NCBI RefSeq assembly: GCF_934424005.1
Contig: NZ_CAKRXI010000010.1
Location: forward strand, 1-64,000
Origin: an uncultured Blautia sp.
GTDB taxonomy: Bacteria; Bacillota; Clostridia; Lachnospirales; Lachnospiraceae
DNA length: 64,000 bases
Direction: 5' to 3'
Numbering within the stretch: position 1 is the stretch's first letter; each line of letters starts with the position of its first letter. The notes beneath the pieces were generated by a model. That model was not told the DNA's origin. It saw only the letters and a list, made by a program, of their open reading frames with translations, and made no database searches. Shown piece after piece: positions 1 to 8,468 of this stretch. The position numbers and the translations under genes are program-made.

Positions 1-1037
1 TCCTGCTTGCAGCCGGAGTTTTTCCGTCGCAGATTCTTGGACTGTATACGAAAGATATGAGTATTATAAATACTGGTTCAATTTATTTTAGAATCGTAGC
101 GTTTTCTTATATTCCAATGGCTGTCAGCAATATTTTATCCTCCTGGCTGCGCTGTAAGGAACATGCCACGATACCATTTCTGGCAAGCTTTGGAGCAGTT
201 GTTGTAAACACAGGACTGAACTATTTGCTGATATTTGGGAAATTTGGATTTTCATGTATGGGAATAAAGGGCGCTGCCATTGCCACATTTATTTCGCAGT
301 TATTTAATCTGGTAATTATTGTTATTGAATTTGTCTTATGTATCAGAAAAGATGGAGATAAACCGATATTGTCTCTACACTTTAAAAAAATCACAATCAG
401 GGATTATCTGATAATGATTATGCCGATTCTGATCAGTGAATTTTTATGGAGTCTCGGGCAAAATGTGGAGTCTGCTGTTTATGGACATCTTGGCACATCA
501 AACCTTGCAGCCTATACACTTACCGGTCCGATACAAGGACTTATCGTAGGAGCACTTAGTGGATTGTCTGCGGCTGCCGGTGTGATGGTCGGCAAGAGGC
601 TTGGCAGGAAAGAATATGATGAGGCTTACACTGAGTCGAAGAAGATTATGTATGCAGGCTTATTTGGTGCAGTAACGGTATCGGCTTTGCTCATTCTTTT
701 GGCTGGAGTATATACCGGATTCTATCGTGTTGATGACAGCGTAAAAGAGCTTGGAAAGATACTGCTTATCGTATTTGCCTTGTATGCTCCGGTCAAGGTG
801 GAAAATATGATACTTGGCGGAGGCATTATAAGAAGTGGCGGTAACACCAAAATCATTATGATCATTGATATTGTTGGCACATGGTGTATCGGAATTCCAC
901 TGTGTCTGCTTGCAGCTTATGTATTCAAGTGGGGTATTGTTGGTGTGTATACATTGCTTACCACGGAAGAATTATTCAGGCTTGCTGTATCGTTAATTAT
1001 CTTTAGAAGGCGTAAATGGATAATTAGTTTATGCTGA
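1..1037 (+). CDS. MATE family efflux transporter, 5'-truncated by the window edge
   Basis: The reading frame is open from base 3, before the first in-window ATG at base 57, so this is the C-terminal part of a longer gene. About 345 residues are visible, with repeated hydrophobic segments and the MATE-type pattern of a second six-helix bundle (a PILISEFLWSLGQ stretch followed by an AAGVMVGKRLGR motif). MATE pumps exchange Na+ or H+ for cationic drugs or metabolites at the cytoplasmic membrane. It is the only plus-strand gene in the first 18 kb and converges on the ABC pair that follows. Substrate cannot be inferred. Confidence 0.85.
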   Translation, partial: LLAAGVFPSQILGLYTKDMSIINTGSIYFRIVAFSYIPMAVSNILSSWLRCKEHATIPFLASFGAVVVNTGLNYLLIFGKFGFSCMGIKGAAIATFISQLFNLVIIVIEFVLCIRKDGDKPILSLHFKKITIRDYLIMIMPILISEFLWSLGQNVESAVYGHLGTSNLAAYTLTGPIQGLIVGALSGLSAAAGVMVGKRLGRKEYDEAYTESKKIMYAGLFGAVTVSALLILLAGVYTGFYRVDDSVKELGKILLIVFALYAPVKVENMILGGGIIRSGGNTKIIMIIDIVGTWCIGIPLCLLAAYVFKWGIVGVYTLLTTEELFRLAVSLIIFRRRKWIISLC

Positions 1038-1091
1038 TTTACGATACATCCACTCCCCACTGAACCATATGCATAGTGATTTAATGGAAAC

Positions 1092-2825
1092 TCAAAGCTT
1101 CCAGCTTACCGCCTGCTGCCTTGCATCTACAAATCTCTTATAAATACCTTCCTGCTTCATTAGCTGCTCATGTGTTCCCTGCTGCACAATTCTTCCTTTG
1201 TCAACAACCACAATCTGGTCTGCATGTCTGACTGTTTTTAATCTGTGGGCAATCATAATAATCGTTTTTTCCTTTGTGAGTGCATCTACTGCATCCATCA
1301 GGTCCTTTTCATTCTCCGGATCAACATTAGCTGTTGCCTCATCTAATATAACGATCGGTGCATCCTTCATGATTGCCCTGGCGATTGAAATACGCTGTTT
1401 CTCACCGCCGGAAAGTGTGGCTCCGCCTTCTCCGATTACGGTGTCATATCCATCCGGAAGTTTGCTGATGAAATCGTGACAGCACGCTTTCTTTGCCGCT
1501 TCCACCACTTCCTCATGGCTTGCATCCTGACGTCCGAATTTAATATTATTCTCAATGGTGTCTGCAAACAGATACACCGACTGAAATACAAATGAAAAAT
1601 TACGCATCAGACTGTTCATGCTGTAGTCTTTTACATTCACACCTCCAAGCGTCACTTCCCCGGAATCCACATCCCAGAACCTGGCGATCAGATTGCAAAG
1701 TGTTGATTTTCCTCCACCAGATGGTCCAACGATTGCTGTCGTCGTTTTCTGTGGAATAGAGAGCGATACATCATCAATGATCTTCCGTTTGTCATAGGAA
1801 AACGAGACGTCAGAAAGTTTGATATCGTAATTTTCCGGCTGGATCTCTTTGCCGTCGATATCCATGGTGTCCAGCTCCAGTATTGCATTTGCTTTATCTA
1901 CACATACGCTTACCACATGCAAAAGGGAGGAATAATTTCCTGCGCATTCCAGGCTGGAATAAAGCATAAATGCCGAGATTGTCATACCAATCGCATAGAC
2001 CGCACTCATGGTTCCATTGATATAAAAATATGCACTGCATGCCACGATCACAGCACCTGTGATTTTTGTTATCACACTTTGCAGGAAATGATAGGGAACA
2101 AACAACATCTCCATCTTTGTATTGATCTTTTCGCATGCTTCATTTGCATCATTTAATCTTTTTGCCTGTTTTCCAAGCAGATTGTATGATTTTACTTCTG
2201 ATATCCCCTGCAGATACTCCATGATCTGATTTACAAGCTCTGTATCACATACCACTTTTTGCTCTGAATCTTTTTTCCCTGCATTCTGCATCACAGAATT
2301 GACACCAAAGAAAATAAGTACTCCTGCTGCAGCGATCAGTCCGATTCTCCAGTCAAAAATAAGCAGCATAAGAATGATCATTGATGTTTCCAGAATCCCC
2401 TGCATGGTCAGCATGACCACTCTTGCAGCTACATCACCAAGTATTTCCATTGTATTGGTCGTAACAGAAGAAATTTCCCCGATACTGTTAGCATTAAAAT
2501 ATCCCATCGGCAGATAGCGCAGATGCTCTGCAATCTTGATTCTCATAAAAGCACTTGCGTTATAACCGCCTTCTGTCTGAAGTACTGTAGAATATCTCTT
2601 ACAGATTACATCGACTACGATCGCAATGATCATGATCGTAATGGAGCCGCCAATATATTTCCCTATCGGTTTTCCACTCAGCAAACCGATCAATATGTAC
2701 ATAATGGCCGGAATCTTCATTGCTGAAGCAAGTGCCTCTATGAGTCCGATCACCATCGACAGTTTAAATTTATTACTATTTTCCCTGCCTGAAAAACGAA
2801 AGAATTTTGCCAGAATTCCAAACAT
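1092..2825 (-). CDS. ABC transporter, exporter fold (fused membrane and ATPase domains), second subunit
   Basis: The protein has 577 residues: an N-terminal six-helix membrane domain (about 20-310) then an ATPase domain with Walker A GPSGGGKS (367-374), signature LSGGEKQ (471-477) and Walker B IVILDEA (491-497). It starts 1 bp after the stop of the upstream half-transporter (2827-4581), so the two probably form a heterodimer. The fold is that of drug or peptide exporters. The siderophore importers YbtPQ and IrtAB share this architecture and often lie near small methyltransferase genes, as here, so import of an iron chelate is a realistic alternative. Direction and substrate are inference. Confidence 0.88.
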   Translation of the reverse strand: MFGILAKFFRFSGRENSNKFKLSMVIGLIEALASAMKIPAIMYILIGLLSGKPIGKYIGGSITIMIIAIVVDVICKRYSTVLQTEGGYNASAFMRIKIAEHLRYLPMGYFNANSIGEISSVTTNTMEILGDVAARVVMLTMQGILETSMIILMLLIFDWRIGLIAAAGVLIFFGVNSVMQNAGKKDSEQKVVCDTELVNQIMEYLQGISEVKSYNLLGKQAKRLNDANEACEKINTKMEMLFVPYHFLQSVITKITGAVIVACSAYFYINGTMSAVYAIGMTISAFMLYSSLECAGNYSSLLHVVSVCVDKANAILELDTMDIDGKEIQPENYDIKLSDVSFSYDKRKIIDDVSLSIPQKTTTAIVGPSGGGKSTLCNLIARFWDVDSGEVTLGGVNVKDYSMNSLMRNFSFVFQSVYLFADTIENNIKFGRQDASHEEVVEAAKKACCHDFISKLPDGYDTVIGEGGATLSGGEKQRISIARAIMKDAPIVILDEATANVDPENEKDLMDAVDALTKEKTIIMIAHRLKTVRHADQIVVVDKGRIVQQGTHEQLMKQEGIYKRFVDARQQAVSWKL

Positions 2826-2826
2826 A

Positions 2827-4581
2827 TCATTCTCCCTCCTTCACAGTATCTTTTACAGAAATATGGGCATTCCACATTTCCTTATAAAGCGGGCATGACA
2901 CCAGAAGTTCCTCATGTGTGCCATGTGCTGTTACATTTCCATCATTTACAACAAAGATCTGGTCACTGTCCTTAACGGTAGAAAGCCTGTGTGCTATCAC
3001 GATCAGAGTCTTCCCTGCGACCAGTTTTGCGATAGAATTCTGCAGGATTGCCTCGTTTTCCGGATCTGTGTAAGCAGTTGCCTCATCAAGGATTACGATC
3101 GGAGCATCCTTTAACATCGCTCTTGCAATCGAGATGCGTTGTCTCTCTCCTCCTGACAGATGCCCTCCTGCACCTCCAACAACCGTATCAAATCCATTCT
3201 CAAGCTGCATGATAAATTCATAACATCCGCTTTTCTTTGTTACTTCGATAATCTGTTCATCTGTAGCCTTCGGGTTACCCTGTCTGATATTTTCACGTAC
3301 CGTTTCATTAAACAGATAATTGTCCTGTGCAACATATGCAATTTTCCGGTTAAAATCTGCAAGTGCCATTTCTTTTACATCAACTCCGCCGATTTTGATG
3401 CTTCCGGAATCTACATCCCAAAGAGATGCGATCAGCTTTGCAATGGTCGACTTACCACTTCCGGAAGGTCCTACGATTGCATTTACCGTTCCTGCCTTTA
3501 ATTCCATATTTACTCCATGCAGGATTTCTTTATCGTGATAACCAAATCTGATATTTTCAAGCGTAACAGAATTATCTTTTGGAACACTTTCACTTTTCTC
3601 TGGACGTTCAAGCTCCGGCTGTTCCAAAATTCCTGCTACTTCGTCAACGATCACTCCAATCTTGCCCAGATCATCTGTATAGGATCCCACTGTGATCAAC
3701 GGTCCAACGATTCCAAGCGATAAAATAATACAAATGACAAAATCAGAAACCGCAAGTGTTCCATTCGCTACATAATGTGCCCCAAACGGCAATACCGTAA
3801 GAAGCGTATAAGGTGTGACCACCATCATCAGTCCATGAAAGATCGAGCACCGTTTCATCCAGGAAATAAAGGAATCCGCATATTCAAAAGCCGCCTTTGT
3901 AAATTTGGCATAAGAACTTTCCGTCTTTCCAAATGCCTTGATTACTTCGATTCCGTCAATATACTCCACTGCCGCATCGTTCAGATCTTTTGTTGTCTGA
4001 ACCGTTCTCTCGAAGCTTGGCTTATAATCCAGCATCATCCCGAAATAAGATAAAAATCCAACAATAACCGGCACCAATGACCAGAGTGCCAGTCTCCAGT
4101 CTGTCAGAAAGAAATAGATCAGAATGATAACAGGTGCCAGCAGATTTGATGTGAATTCCGGGACTATATGTGCCAGTGTTGTCTCGATACTGTCGATTCT
4201 CTCCACCATGATATTTTTAAATGTACCGGATGGTGTATCCTTCACATAACCAAGAGGCACCCGCGCCAGTTTATCGCAGCAGGTTTTTCTTATATTTGCA
4301 AGTACCGCAAACGTTGCTTTATGTGACAATGCTGTCGATAGTGAATGAAACAGTTCTGCAATGACAAACGACAGTGCGATCAGAACTGCTTTTACAAGAT
4401 ATTTTTCAAATTCCTTTTCACCACTTAAAAACAACTTTACTACATCTGCAATGATAAAATACGGCAAAATCTTAAAAAACACATTTCCTATTGCAAGTAA
4501 CACACTCCACACATAGGCAATTCTTTTTTGTCCGGCCCACATCAGGATCCAGCTGACTGCCGACTTCTTTTTTTCTTTCAC
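2827..4581 (-). CDS. ABC transporter, exporter fold, first subunit
   Basis: The protein has 584 residues: a six-helix membrane domain (about 20-310) and an ATPase domain with Walker A GPSGSGKS (371-378), signature LSGGERQ (475-481) and Walker B IVILDEA (495-501). The start is a GTG about 9 bp after a GGAG site. It is first in a two-gene operon with 1092-2825. A GTTAG-N6-CTAAC palindrome lies 42 bp upstream of the start (4623-4638), next to an AT-rich -10-like stretch, suggesting repression. The linker motif ILEQPELERP resembles the YbtP/Q-like group more than classical drug exporters, but this is a weak, recall-based impression. Confidence 0.88.
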   Translation of the reverse strand: MKEKKKSAVSWILMWAGQKRIAYVWSVLLAIGNVFFKILPYFIIADVVKLFLSGEKEFEKYLVKAVLIALSFVIAELFHSLSTALSHKATFAVLANIRKTCCDKLARVPLGYVKDTPSGTFKNIMVERIDSIETTLAHIVPEFTSNLLAPVIILIYFFLTDWRLALWSLVPVIVGFLSYFGMMLDYKPSFERTVQTTKDLNDAAVEYIDGIEVIKAFGKTESSYAKFTKAAFEYADSFISWMKRCSIFHGLMMVVTPYTLLTVLPFGAHYVANGTLAVSDFVICIILSLGIVGPLITVGSYTDDLGKIGVIVDEVAGILEQPELERPEKSESVPKDNSVTLENIRFGYHDKEILHGVNMELKAGTVNAIVGPSGSGKSTIAKLIASLWDVDSGSIKIGGVDVKEMALADFNRKIAYVAQDNYLFNETVRENIRQGNPKATDEQIIEVTKKSGCYEFIMQLENGFDTVVGGAGGHLSGGERQRISIARAMLKDAPIVILDEATAYTDPENEAILQNSIAKLVAGKTLIVIAHRLSTVKDSDQIFVVNDGNVTAHGTHEELLVSCPLYKEMWNAHISVKDTVKEGE

Positions 4582-4622
4582 ATCTGTTCACTCCTTACTT
4601 TTGTTTTATTGTTTCGCCTTTT

Positions 4623-4638
4623 GTTAGTCCATTCTAAC
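4623..4638. promoter_or_regulatory. Palindromic operator GTTAG-N6-CTAAC upstream of the ABC pair
   Basis: GTTAG, six bases (TCCATT), CTAAC. The same arms with the same spacing occur at 5953-5968 before the methyltransferase remnant, and on the coding strand both are followed by CAAAA. It sits between the AT-rich probable promoter and the GTG start of 2827-4581, a repressor-like position. A DtxR-family metal repressor is one candidate because its boxes contain TTAG/CTAA half-sites; the cognate regulator is not in the window. Confidence 0.55.
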
Positions 4639-4665
4639 CCACATATAATAAATTTACTTTATCTT

Positions 4666-5601
4666 TTATCTATCTACTCTCTTCCATTCTGCAACAGCAT
4701 TTCTCACCCGGCAGTCAATATCCAGATGCGCACTGCGGCATTCTTTCGGATATTTTCTTGCTGCCTGAAATGCCAGCTTCATGAAGATTCCAGAGCCAAC
4801 CGGAAGCATTGTCTTTAACATGCTCTCTGGAAAAACGAAATGAGTTCCATGCTCATAAATGACAAACTCTAATCTGCATGTGTGTGGATGATCTTTCACA
4901 CGCTGCTTCATTCGGCGGATATATTTTGCAGTATCCCACAACGCATCATCTTCCGCACCGATCAGCAATACTGTTCCATGGATTTTTTCAATCTTGATCA
5001 TCTCGTCTTCTGTGATCGGATGAACTGCTTCCGAATCATCAAACAGTTTTCTTGAATTGATCATATCACCGGTCCGTTTTGTTTCTTTCTCAATCACATG
5101 CCAGTAATCCGGATGTTTGTAACAAAATGGCATATACGGAAGCGGTTCTCCTTTGTAAGAAAAAAGAGATTCTCCCTCAATCGGCCATTCTTTACATCCA
5201 TCTTTTTTGCCCTGCATAAATCCCTGCCAGATAAAGTCACTCGGTGTCAGACCAATCGTCAATGTAATATCTTCAAAATAAGAAGCTGCAGTTAAGGCAA
5301 GTGTTCCTGTAGTAGATGCCCCGACAATTCCTATCTTCTGATTACCATGTGCTTTTAACCAGTCAATTGCTTTCTCTATACGCTCCAGCGGATAATTATG
5401 ATGTCCATAATCCTTTTTTCCAGGTGACATTGTCATCACATTCACACCGAGTTTATGTAACCATTTCACAGATGTACGCGCCAGATAATCCTCTGAATCA
5501 TCTCCGATCATGGCAATCATTGCACAGTCTGAATCTGATTTACATTTCCAGTATGCACCATAAAATCCATCTGTTCCCACATCAAAATGTCTTTTCTTCA
5601 T
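4666..5601 (-). CDS. alpha/beta hydrolase, BAAT/acyl-CoA thioesterase C-terminal type
   Basis: The product is about 311 residues from an ATG preceded by AGGAG nine bases upstream. A longer in-frame extension to 5802 exists but lies in the methyltransferase remnant and is not the natural start. Visible features are a nucleophile elbow GIVGASTTG (Ser), an acidic residue in GAEDDALWD and a late His in EHGTHF, which together fit the alpha/beta-hydrolase triad. Overall similarity is to the BAAT C-terminal (bile-acid-CoA:amino acid N-acyltransferase/thioesterase) family, which bacteria use as acyl thioesterases or esterases. It is cytoplasmic, with no signal peptide. Substrate unknown. It is separated from the ABC pair by the palindrome at 4623. 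Confidence 0.75.
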   Translation of the reverse strand: MKKRHFDVGTDGFYGAYWKCKSDSDCAMIAMIGDDSEDYLARTSVKWLHKLGVNVMTMSPGKKDYGHHNYPLERIEKAIDWLKAHGNQKIGIVGASTTGTLALTAASYFEDITLTIGLTPSDFIWQGFMQGKKDGCKEWPIEGESLFSYKGEPLPYMPFCYKHPDYWHVIEKETKRTGDMINSRKLFDDSEAVHPITEDEMIKIEKIHGTVLLIGAEDDALWDTAKYIRRMKQRVKDHPHTCRLEFVIYEHGTHFVFPESMLKTMLPVGSGIFMKLAFQAARKYPKECRSAHLDIDCRVRNAVAEWKRVDR

Positions 5602-5863
5602 CTGTATCATCTCCTGCTCGTATAATATCAGCCACGTTTCTCCATAACTATTATTTTGTTTGAGATATTCCGAACGATTGGAATCTTTCCTATCACATGA
5701 TATACAGGCATAAGTTCTTTCATCCCTTCGACCAGGCTGACTTCCTGTCGGACGAATGCATCTTTTCACACTGTCAAAGAATGCCTGTATGGTTACTTTC
5801 ATATCTTTCTGCTGATTTTGTAAACTCGTAGATTGACAATTTTTTGTATTCTTCGTTTTTCAT
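5602..5863 (-). pseudogene. class I SAM-dependent methyltransferase remnant with internal deletion
   Basis: An ATG at 5863 with a perfect GGAGG site 7 bp upstream opens MKNEEYKKLSIYEFTKSAER, the usual N-terminus of a small UbiE-like methyltransferase, but a stop follows after 29 codons (5774-5776). In the next frame the sequence continues as QAFFDSVKRCIRPTG, which matches the post-motif-III segment (FFDSV-RVLRPGG) of the same family. About 100 codons carrying the SAM-binding GxGxG core are therefore missing. The debris runs in frame into the hydrolase gene, which explains the artificially long hydrolase frame. The family match is from memory. Confidence 0.65.
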
Positions 5864-5952
5864 GTATTTCCCTCCGATCACACCTGCACCATAAATCAAT
5901 ATTCTCATAGAAATCTGTCTTTTTTCATTTTCAAGTAGACTGTCAGGTTTTT

Positions 5953-5968
5953 GTTAGCAGTATCTAAC
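5953..5968. promoter_or_regulatory. Palindromic operator GTTAG-N6-CTAAC upstream of the methyltransferase remnant
   Basis: GTTAG, CAGTAT, CTAAC; same arms and spacing as 4623-4638. It lies 90 bp upstream of the remnant's start codon. It suggests that the ABC pair and the lost methyltransferase belonged to one regulon. Confidence 0.55.
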
Positions 5969-5982
5969 TCGTGTTTTCTAAA

Positions 5983-6020
5983 AAACCGTGTGCACACAAA
6001 ACTGTAATTCCACACGGTTT
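5983..6020 (-). terminator. Intrinsic terminator downstream of the HEPN gene
   Basis: Ten-base perfect arms AAACCGTGTG and CACACGGTTT enclose an 18-base loop. On the minus strand the stem is followed by six T. It separates the HEPN unit from the methyltransferase remnant. Confidence 0.7.
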
Positions 6021-6090
6021 CTTTTCTTATGTATTCAGTATATCACTTTTGTCTGGTTTATCAACCACATTCTGTCATTAATAAAATAAT

Positions 6091-6111
6091 GAAGTCGCAT
6101 TTCACGACCTC
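6091..6111 (-). terminator. Hairpin just after the HEPN stop, copy of the 8415 hairpin
   Basis: Arms GAAGTCG and CGACCTC (one G-U pair) enclose TATTTCA-like loop bases; on the minus strand ATTATTTT follows. The hairpin and its flanks (AATAATGA before, CATCACCTT after on the plus strand) are nearly identical to 8415-8439, so the pair looks like a dispersed terminator repeat. Confidence 0.6.
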
Positions 6112-6122
6112 ATCACCTTAAT

Positions 6123-6563
6123 TTATCCATTATTTCTTTCTTCATCAATTGGAGTTCCCTTATGTTGATGTGTTTTTATGAATGCCTGGACAGATGTTCT
6201 CGTTTCTTCTACTGCCTCCCAACATTCATCTACATCTTCCTTTGCCACTAGAAATGCAGTATCTCCCGGATGTCTTGTTGAGAAATAATAACCATCTGCC
6301 TGAAGAATAATTTTCCATTTGCAAGCGAATTCCGGAATATACTCCTGCATGAATCGACGCAGTGCCTTTAAAGAGTGTGTCTGCAATATTCTGGTCGTGT
6401 CACATTCCGTAATATAAGCATCTATAACATGTTTCAGATATCTTTCGCATATATTCTGTGCAGAAGAACACATAATATTTCCAACTCTTCCATCCTGCCA
6501 GTCTTTAAGAAGGAATTGATAGTCATTTTCCGCAAGATCATAATACGTTAATCCTTTTTCCAT
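6123..6563 (-). CDS. HEPN domain protein (partner of a decayed MNT nucleotidyltransferase)
   Basis: The product is 146 residues, predicted helical, matching small HEPN proteins; an RILQTH (R-x4-H) motif is visible, although a TH-L pattern is also usual in non-catalytic HEPN proteins. The start has a good GGAAGG site. The gene overlaps the 3' end of the adjacent nucleotidyltransferase remnant (6548-6755), the normal MNT-HEPN gene order. In intact pairs HEPN is an RNase toxin neutralised by the MNT partner through AMPylation, or the pair acts in stress response. Here the partner is broken, so this HEPN is either harmless or serves another purpose (inference). Confidence 0.75.
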   Translation of the reverse strand: MEKGLTYYDLAENDYQFLLKDWQDGRVGNIMCSSAQNICERYLKHVIDAYITECDTTRILQTHSLKALRRFMQEYIPEFACKWKIILQADGYYFSTRHPGDTAFLVAKEDVDECWEAVEETRTSVQAFIKTHQHKGTPIDEERNNG

Positions 6564-6755
6564 ATCAGCTTTCCTTCCTTCTTAATATTCTCGTTAAAAC
6601 GGTAACTCTGGCTGAATTCTTCTCCAGATGTAAATTTCAGATCCACCTCTGGCGCAGCTGCCATAGAGATAGATTTCCTTTATATATTCAGAAAATTCTT
6701 CTACAAGTTTTTTGATAGCCTGATCCATTGATATTCTATGTCTACTCAATATCAT
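6548..6755 (-). pseudogene. MNT-type minimal nucleotidyltransferase remnant
   Basis: From the ATG at 6755 the frame reads through the hallmark LYGSCARGG (GSxxRG nucleotidyltransferase motif) but stops after 53 codons at 6594. A second frame continues as FSQSYRFNENIKKEGKLIWK and ends at 6548, resembling the family's usual C-terminus. The middle, including the DxD catalytic aspartates, is missing, and the halves are out of frame. The sense strand therefore shows an internal deletion of an MntA-like gene. The C-terminal frame overlaps the HEPN start, as in intact operons. Confidence 0.7.
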
Positions 6756-6842
6756 GTCGTCACCCCATTCCAAATACTTGCTATTTTTCTTTTATTGTAA
6801 CAGATTTCAGTTTACCTTTAAACATAAATCAATTCTTTCAGG

Positions 6843-6870
6843 CAGTAAAAATGTCACAAACACCGTCCCC
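6843..6870. repeat. Dispersed GGGGACGGTGTTTGTGAC repeat, copy 1
   Basis: On the minus strand this reads GGGGACGGTGTTTGTGAC then ATTTTTACTG. It lies 3' of the hipA-like gene. Its 18-base core is identical to 11384-11401, where the element is complete with inverted ends; here the left GTCCCC end is lost. No coding role is seen. Confidence 0.6.
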
Positions 6871-6890
6871 AGATTTCTGTGATGTGTTAA

Positions 6891-8012
6891 TTACAAATAT
6901 TCCCCGAGCATCTGCGAAACGCATGCCTGTATGGTGTCTATAATTTTTTCACAATTGCTCCTTCGCATTCCCGTTGCAATTCCTACTGCAAGAAGCTCTT
7001 TCCTGCCTGGATTTCGTCCGTTTCCGTCAATTGTAGTTGTATGTTCCCCATAATACGTATTACTGTAAGTGAGGTCATATGCCGGGCTCAATCTCCATTG
7101 ATCATTTATTTCGTCATATAAATATGTAAAATTCTTTGAATGATCATCCCTGTTATGTGCAAATACATTAAAACACATACGGCAAAACATATTCTCCACA
7201 TCTTCTTTATTATCTCTGGTCAAAATCTTTGTAAGTTTCATCAAACTATGATAATCCAAACTCGGTTGCTCAAAATCCAGTTCCAAAAGTGCTGCAGCCG
7301 TCAGCATATGAACTCTTTTTCCATCAGCCTCTCTATCGAATCGTCTGATTCCAAAATACCCTTTACATTTGTCTGATGGAAAAAGTCTCGTTTCACTCAT
7401 TGTGATGCCACATTGTCTGGCACAACAGGAATAGTCGTATTCCATCTTTCCTGCATCTTTTCTATCTACATGTGCAGGAAATTTTATAATCCAGTCTTTC
7501 CCATCAACTGTCGTCATAATTTTGGGTCTTGCTCCACCACTTGTACCACCAAGGTAATATAGTTCATCCAGTTTATCTGAGTATTCCGTATTCAGTATCT
7601 TCTCACATTCTTCTGCCAGTTCATCCAGATTTACAGGTTTTTGCTGCTCTGAAAAACTTTTTTCCGGATAATATGTCAATGCCCCCATTCCAGACTTTCC
7701 AACTATTGCCAATCGGTTCAGAACTGTCAGTTCATCTGGATTCTGCTTATGCGACCGAAGCAGACGATTTAACAATACTCTACCCCAGTTATCTGGAAGG
7801 CTATCTGCAAAAGCCCCAAAAAGTCCATCAAAATAATCTTTTTGAGGAACAAATACCTGCTTTTCCAGCGGTAGAGAAAAAGGACTGATCGAGAATCCAT
7901 TTTCCAGCCATTCGTCATCATATTGAAATGCCGCCTTATGATCAGCCGTCATTGCCAATGTTCCTACAAGTCTTTCGCCATAGTATACCTGCAATGCATT
8001 ATTTTGTCTCAT
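6891..8012 (-). CDS. hipA: HipA-like serine/threonine kinase toxin
   Basis: The product is 373 residues with HipA layout: an N-terminal subdomain (YGERLVGTLAM, SLPDNWGR), a glycine-rich nucleotide loop (YYLGGTSGGARPK), and the kinase core NVFAHNRDDHSKNF, whose Asp and Asn are the expected catalytic and metal ligands, followed by the DFG-like PAYDLTYS. HipA kinases phosphorylate aminoacyl-tRNA synthetases such as GltX and cause growth arrest. At 373 residues it is shorter than E. coli HipA (about 440). It overlaps the upstream antitoxin gene by 14 bp, so translation is coupled. All catalytic motifs appear intact. Confidence 0.88.
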   Translation of the reverse strand: MRQNNALQVYYGERLVGTLAMTADHKAAFQYDDEWLENGFSISPFSLPLEKQVFVPQKDYFDGLFGAFADSLPDNWGRVLLNRLLRSHKQNPDELTVLNRLAIVGKSGMGALTYYPEKSFSEQQKPVNLDELAEECEKILNTEYSDKLDELYYLGGTSGGARPKIMTTVDGKDWIIKFPAHVDRKDAGKMEYDYSCCARQCGITMSETRLFPSDKCKGYFGIRRFDREADGKRVHMLTAAALLELDFEQPSLDYHSLMKLTKILTRDNKEDVENMFCRMCFNVFAHNRDDHSKNFTYLYDEINDQWRLSPAYDLTYSNTYYGEHTTTIDGNGRNPGRKELLAVGIATGMRRSNCEKIIDTIQACVSQMLGEYL

Positions 8013-8277
8013 TTATGACCTCCTGAATATCCCTGTAAGGTACCGTTGTAAAAAGATTTCTGATATCATCCGCTATATCCAGTGCCATAGCGATCTTCGT
8101 GAGGGATATCAGCGAAATCTGCCCTGAAGTCTCAAATCTTTTAATCGAACCATAGCTCACCCCACTCATAGAAGCCAGCTTCTCCTGGGAGATAGAACGC
8201 CGCTTCCTGATATTCCGCACTCTCTGCGCAAGTTTCTGATCAAGTTCCTCTGCTGTTTCCCATATAAACTTCTCCAT
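7999..8277 (-). CDS. hipB: HipB-like helix-turn-helix antitoxin
   Basis: The product is 92 residues with a Cro/CI-type HTH (about 20-72: RKRRSISQEKLASMSGVSYGSIKRFE). It precedes and overlaps the hipA-like gene, the canonical antitoxin-first order. HipB proteins bind the toxin and repress their own promoter. The start is preceded by GGAGGGGAGAT. The C-terminal 20 residues probably form the toxin-contacting tail (inference). Confidence 0.85.
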   Translation of the reverse strand: MEKFIWETAEELDQKLAQRVRNIRKRRSISQEKLASMSGVSYGSIKRFETSGQISLISLTKIAMALDIADDIRNLFTTVPYRDIQEVINETK

Positions 8278-8295
8278 ATCTCCCCTCCTTATTTA

Positions 8296-8313
8296 TAGAT
8301 AATATTTTGTCTA
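8296..8313. promoter_or_regulatory. Possible HipB operator
   Basis: An imperfect palindrome TAGA-N10-TCTA (TAGATAATATTTTGTCTA) lies 19 bp upstream of the hipB start in an AT-rich region with several TATAAT-like boxes. The position suits autorepression. Low sequence complexity makes chance likely. Confidence 0.3.
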
Positions 8314-8414
8314 AAATAGTCGTTTTTTATTTAAATCAGATAATATATTATATGTAATAATTCTATCATTTATACACTCTTAATACAATCTTTTTTAATT
8401 TTATCTTAAAAATA

Positions 8415-8439
8415 ATGAGGTCGCAATCCACGACCTCAT
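8415..8439 (-). terminator. Intrinsic terminator of the 953-residue kinase gene
   Basis: Perfect nine-base arms ATGAGGTCG and CGACCTCAT enclose a seven-base loop. On the minus strand TATTTTTAAG follows. It is 30 bp after the kinase stop codon and is nearly the same as the hairpin at 6091-6111. Confidence 0.75.
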
Positions 8440-8468
8440 CACCTTCATTTAAGCATAAATCACTTCTG

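Noticed and set aside
4666..5802. 378-residue version of the hydrolase
   Set aside because: The extra 67 N-terminal residues are methyltransferase debris; the internal ATG at 5601 has the ribosome-binding site.
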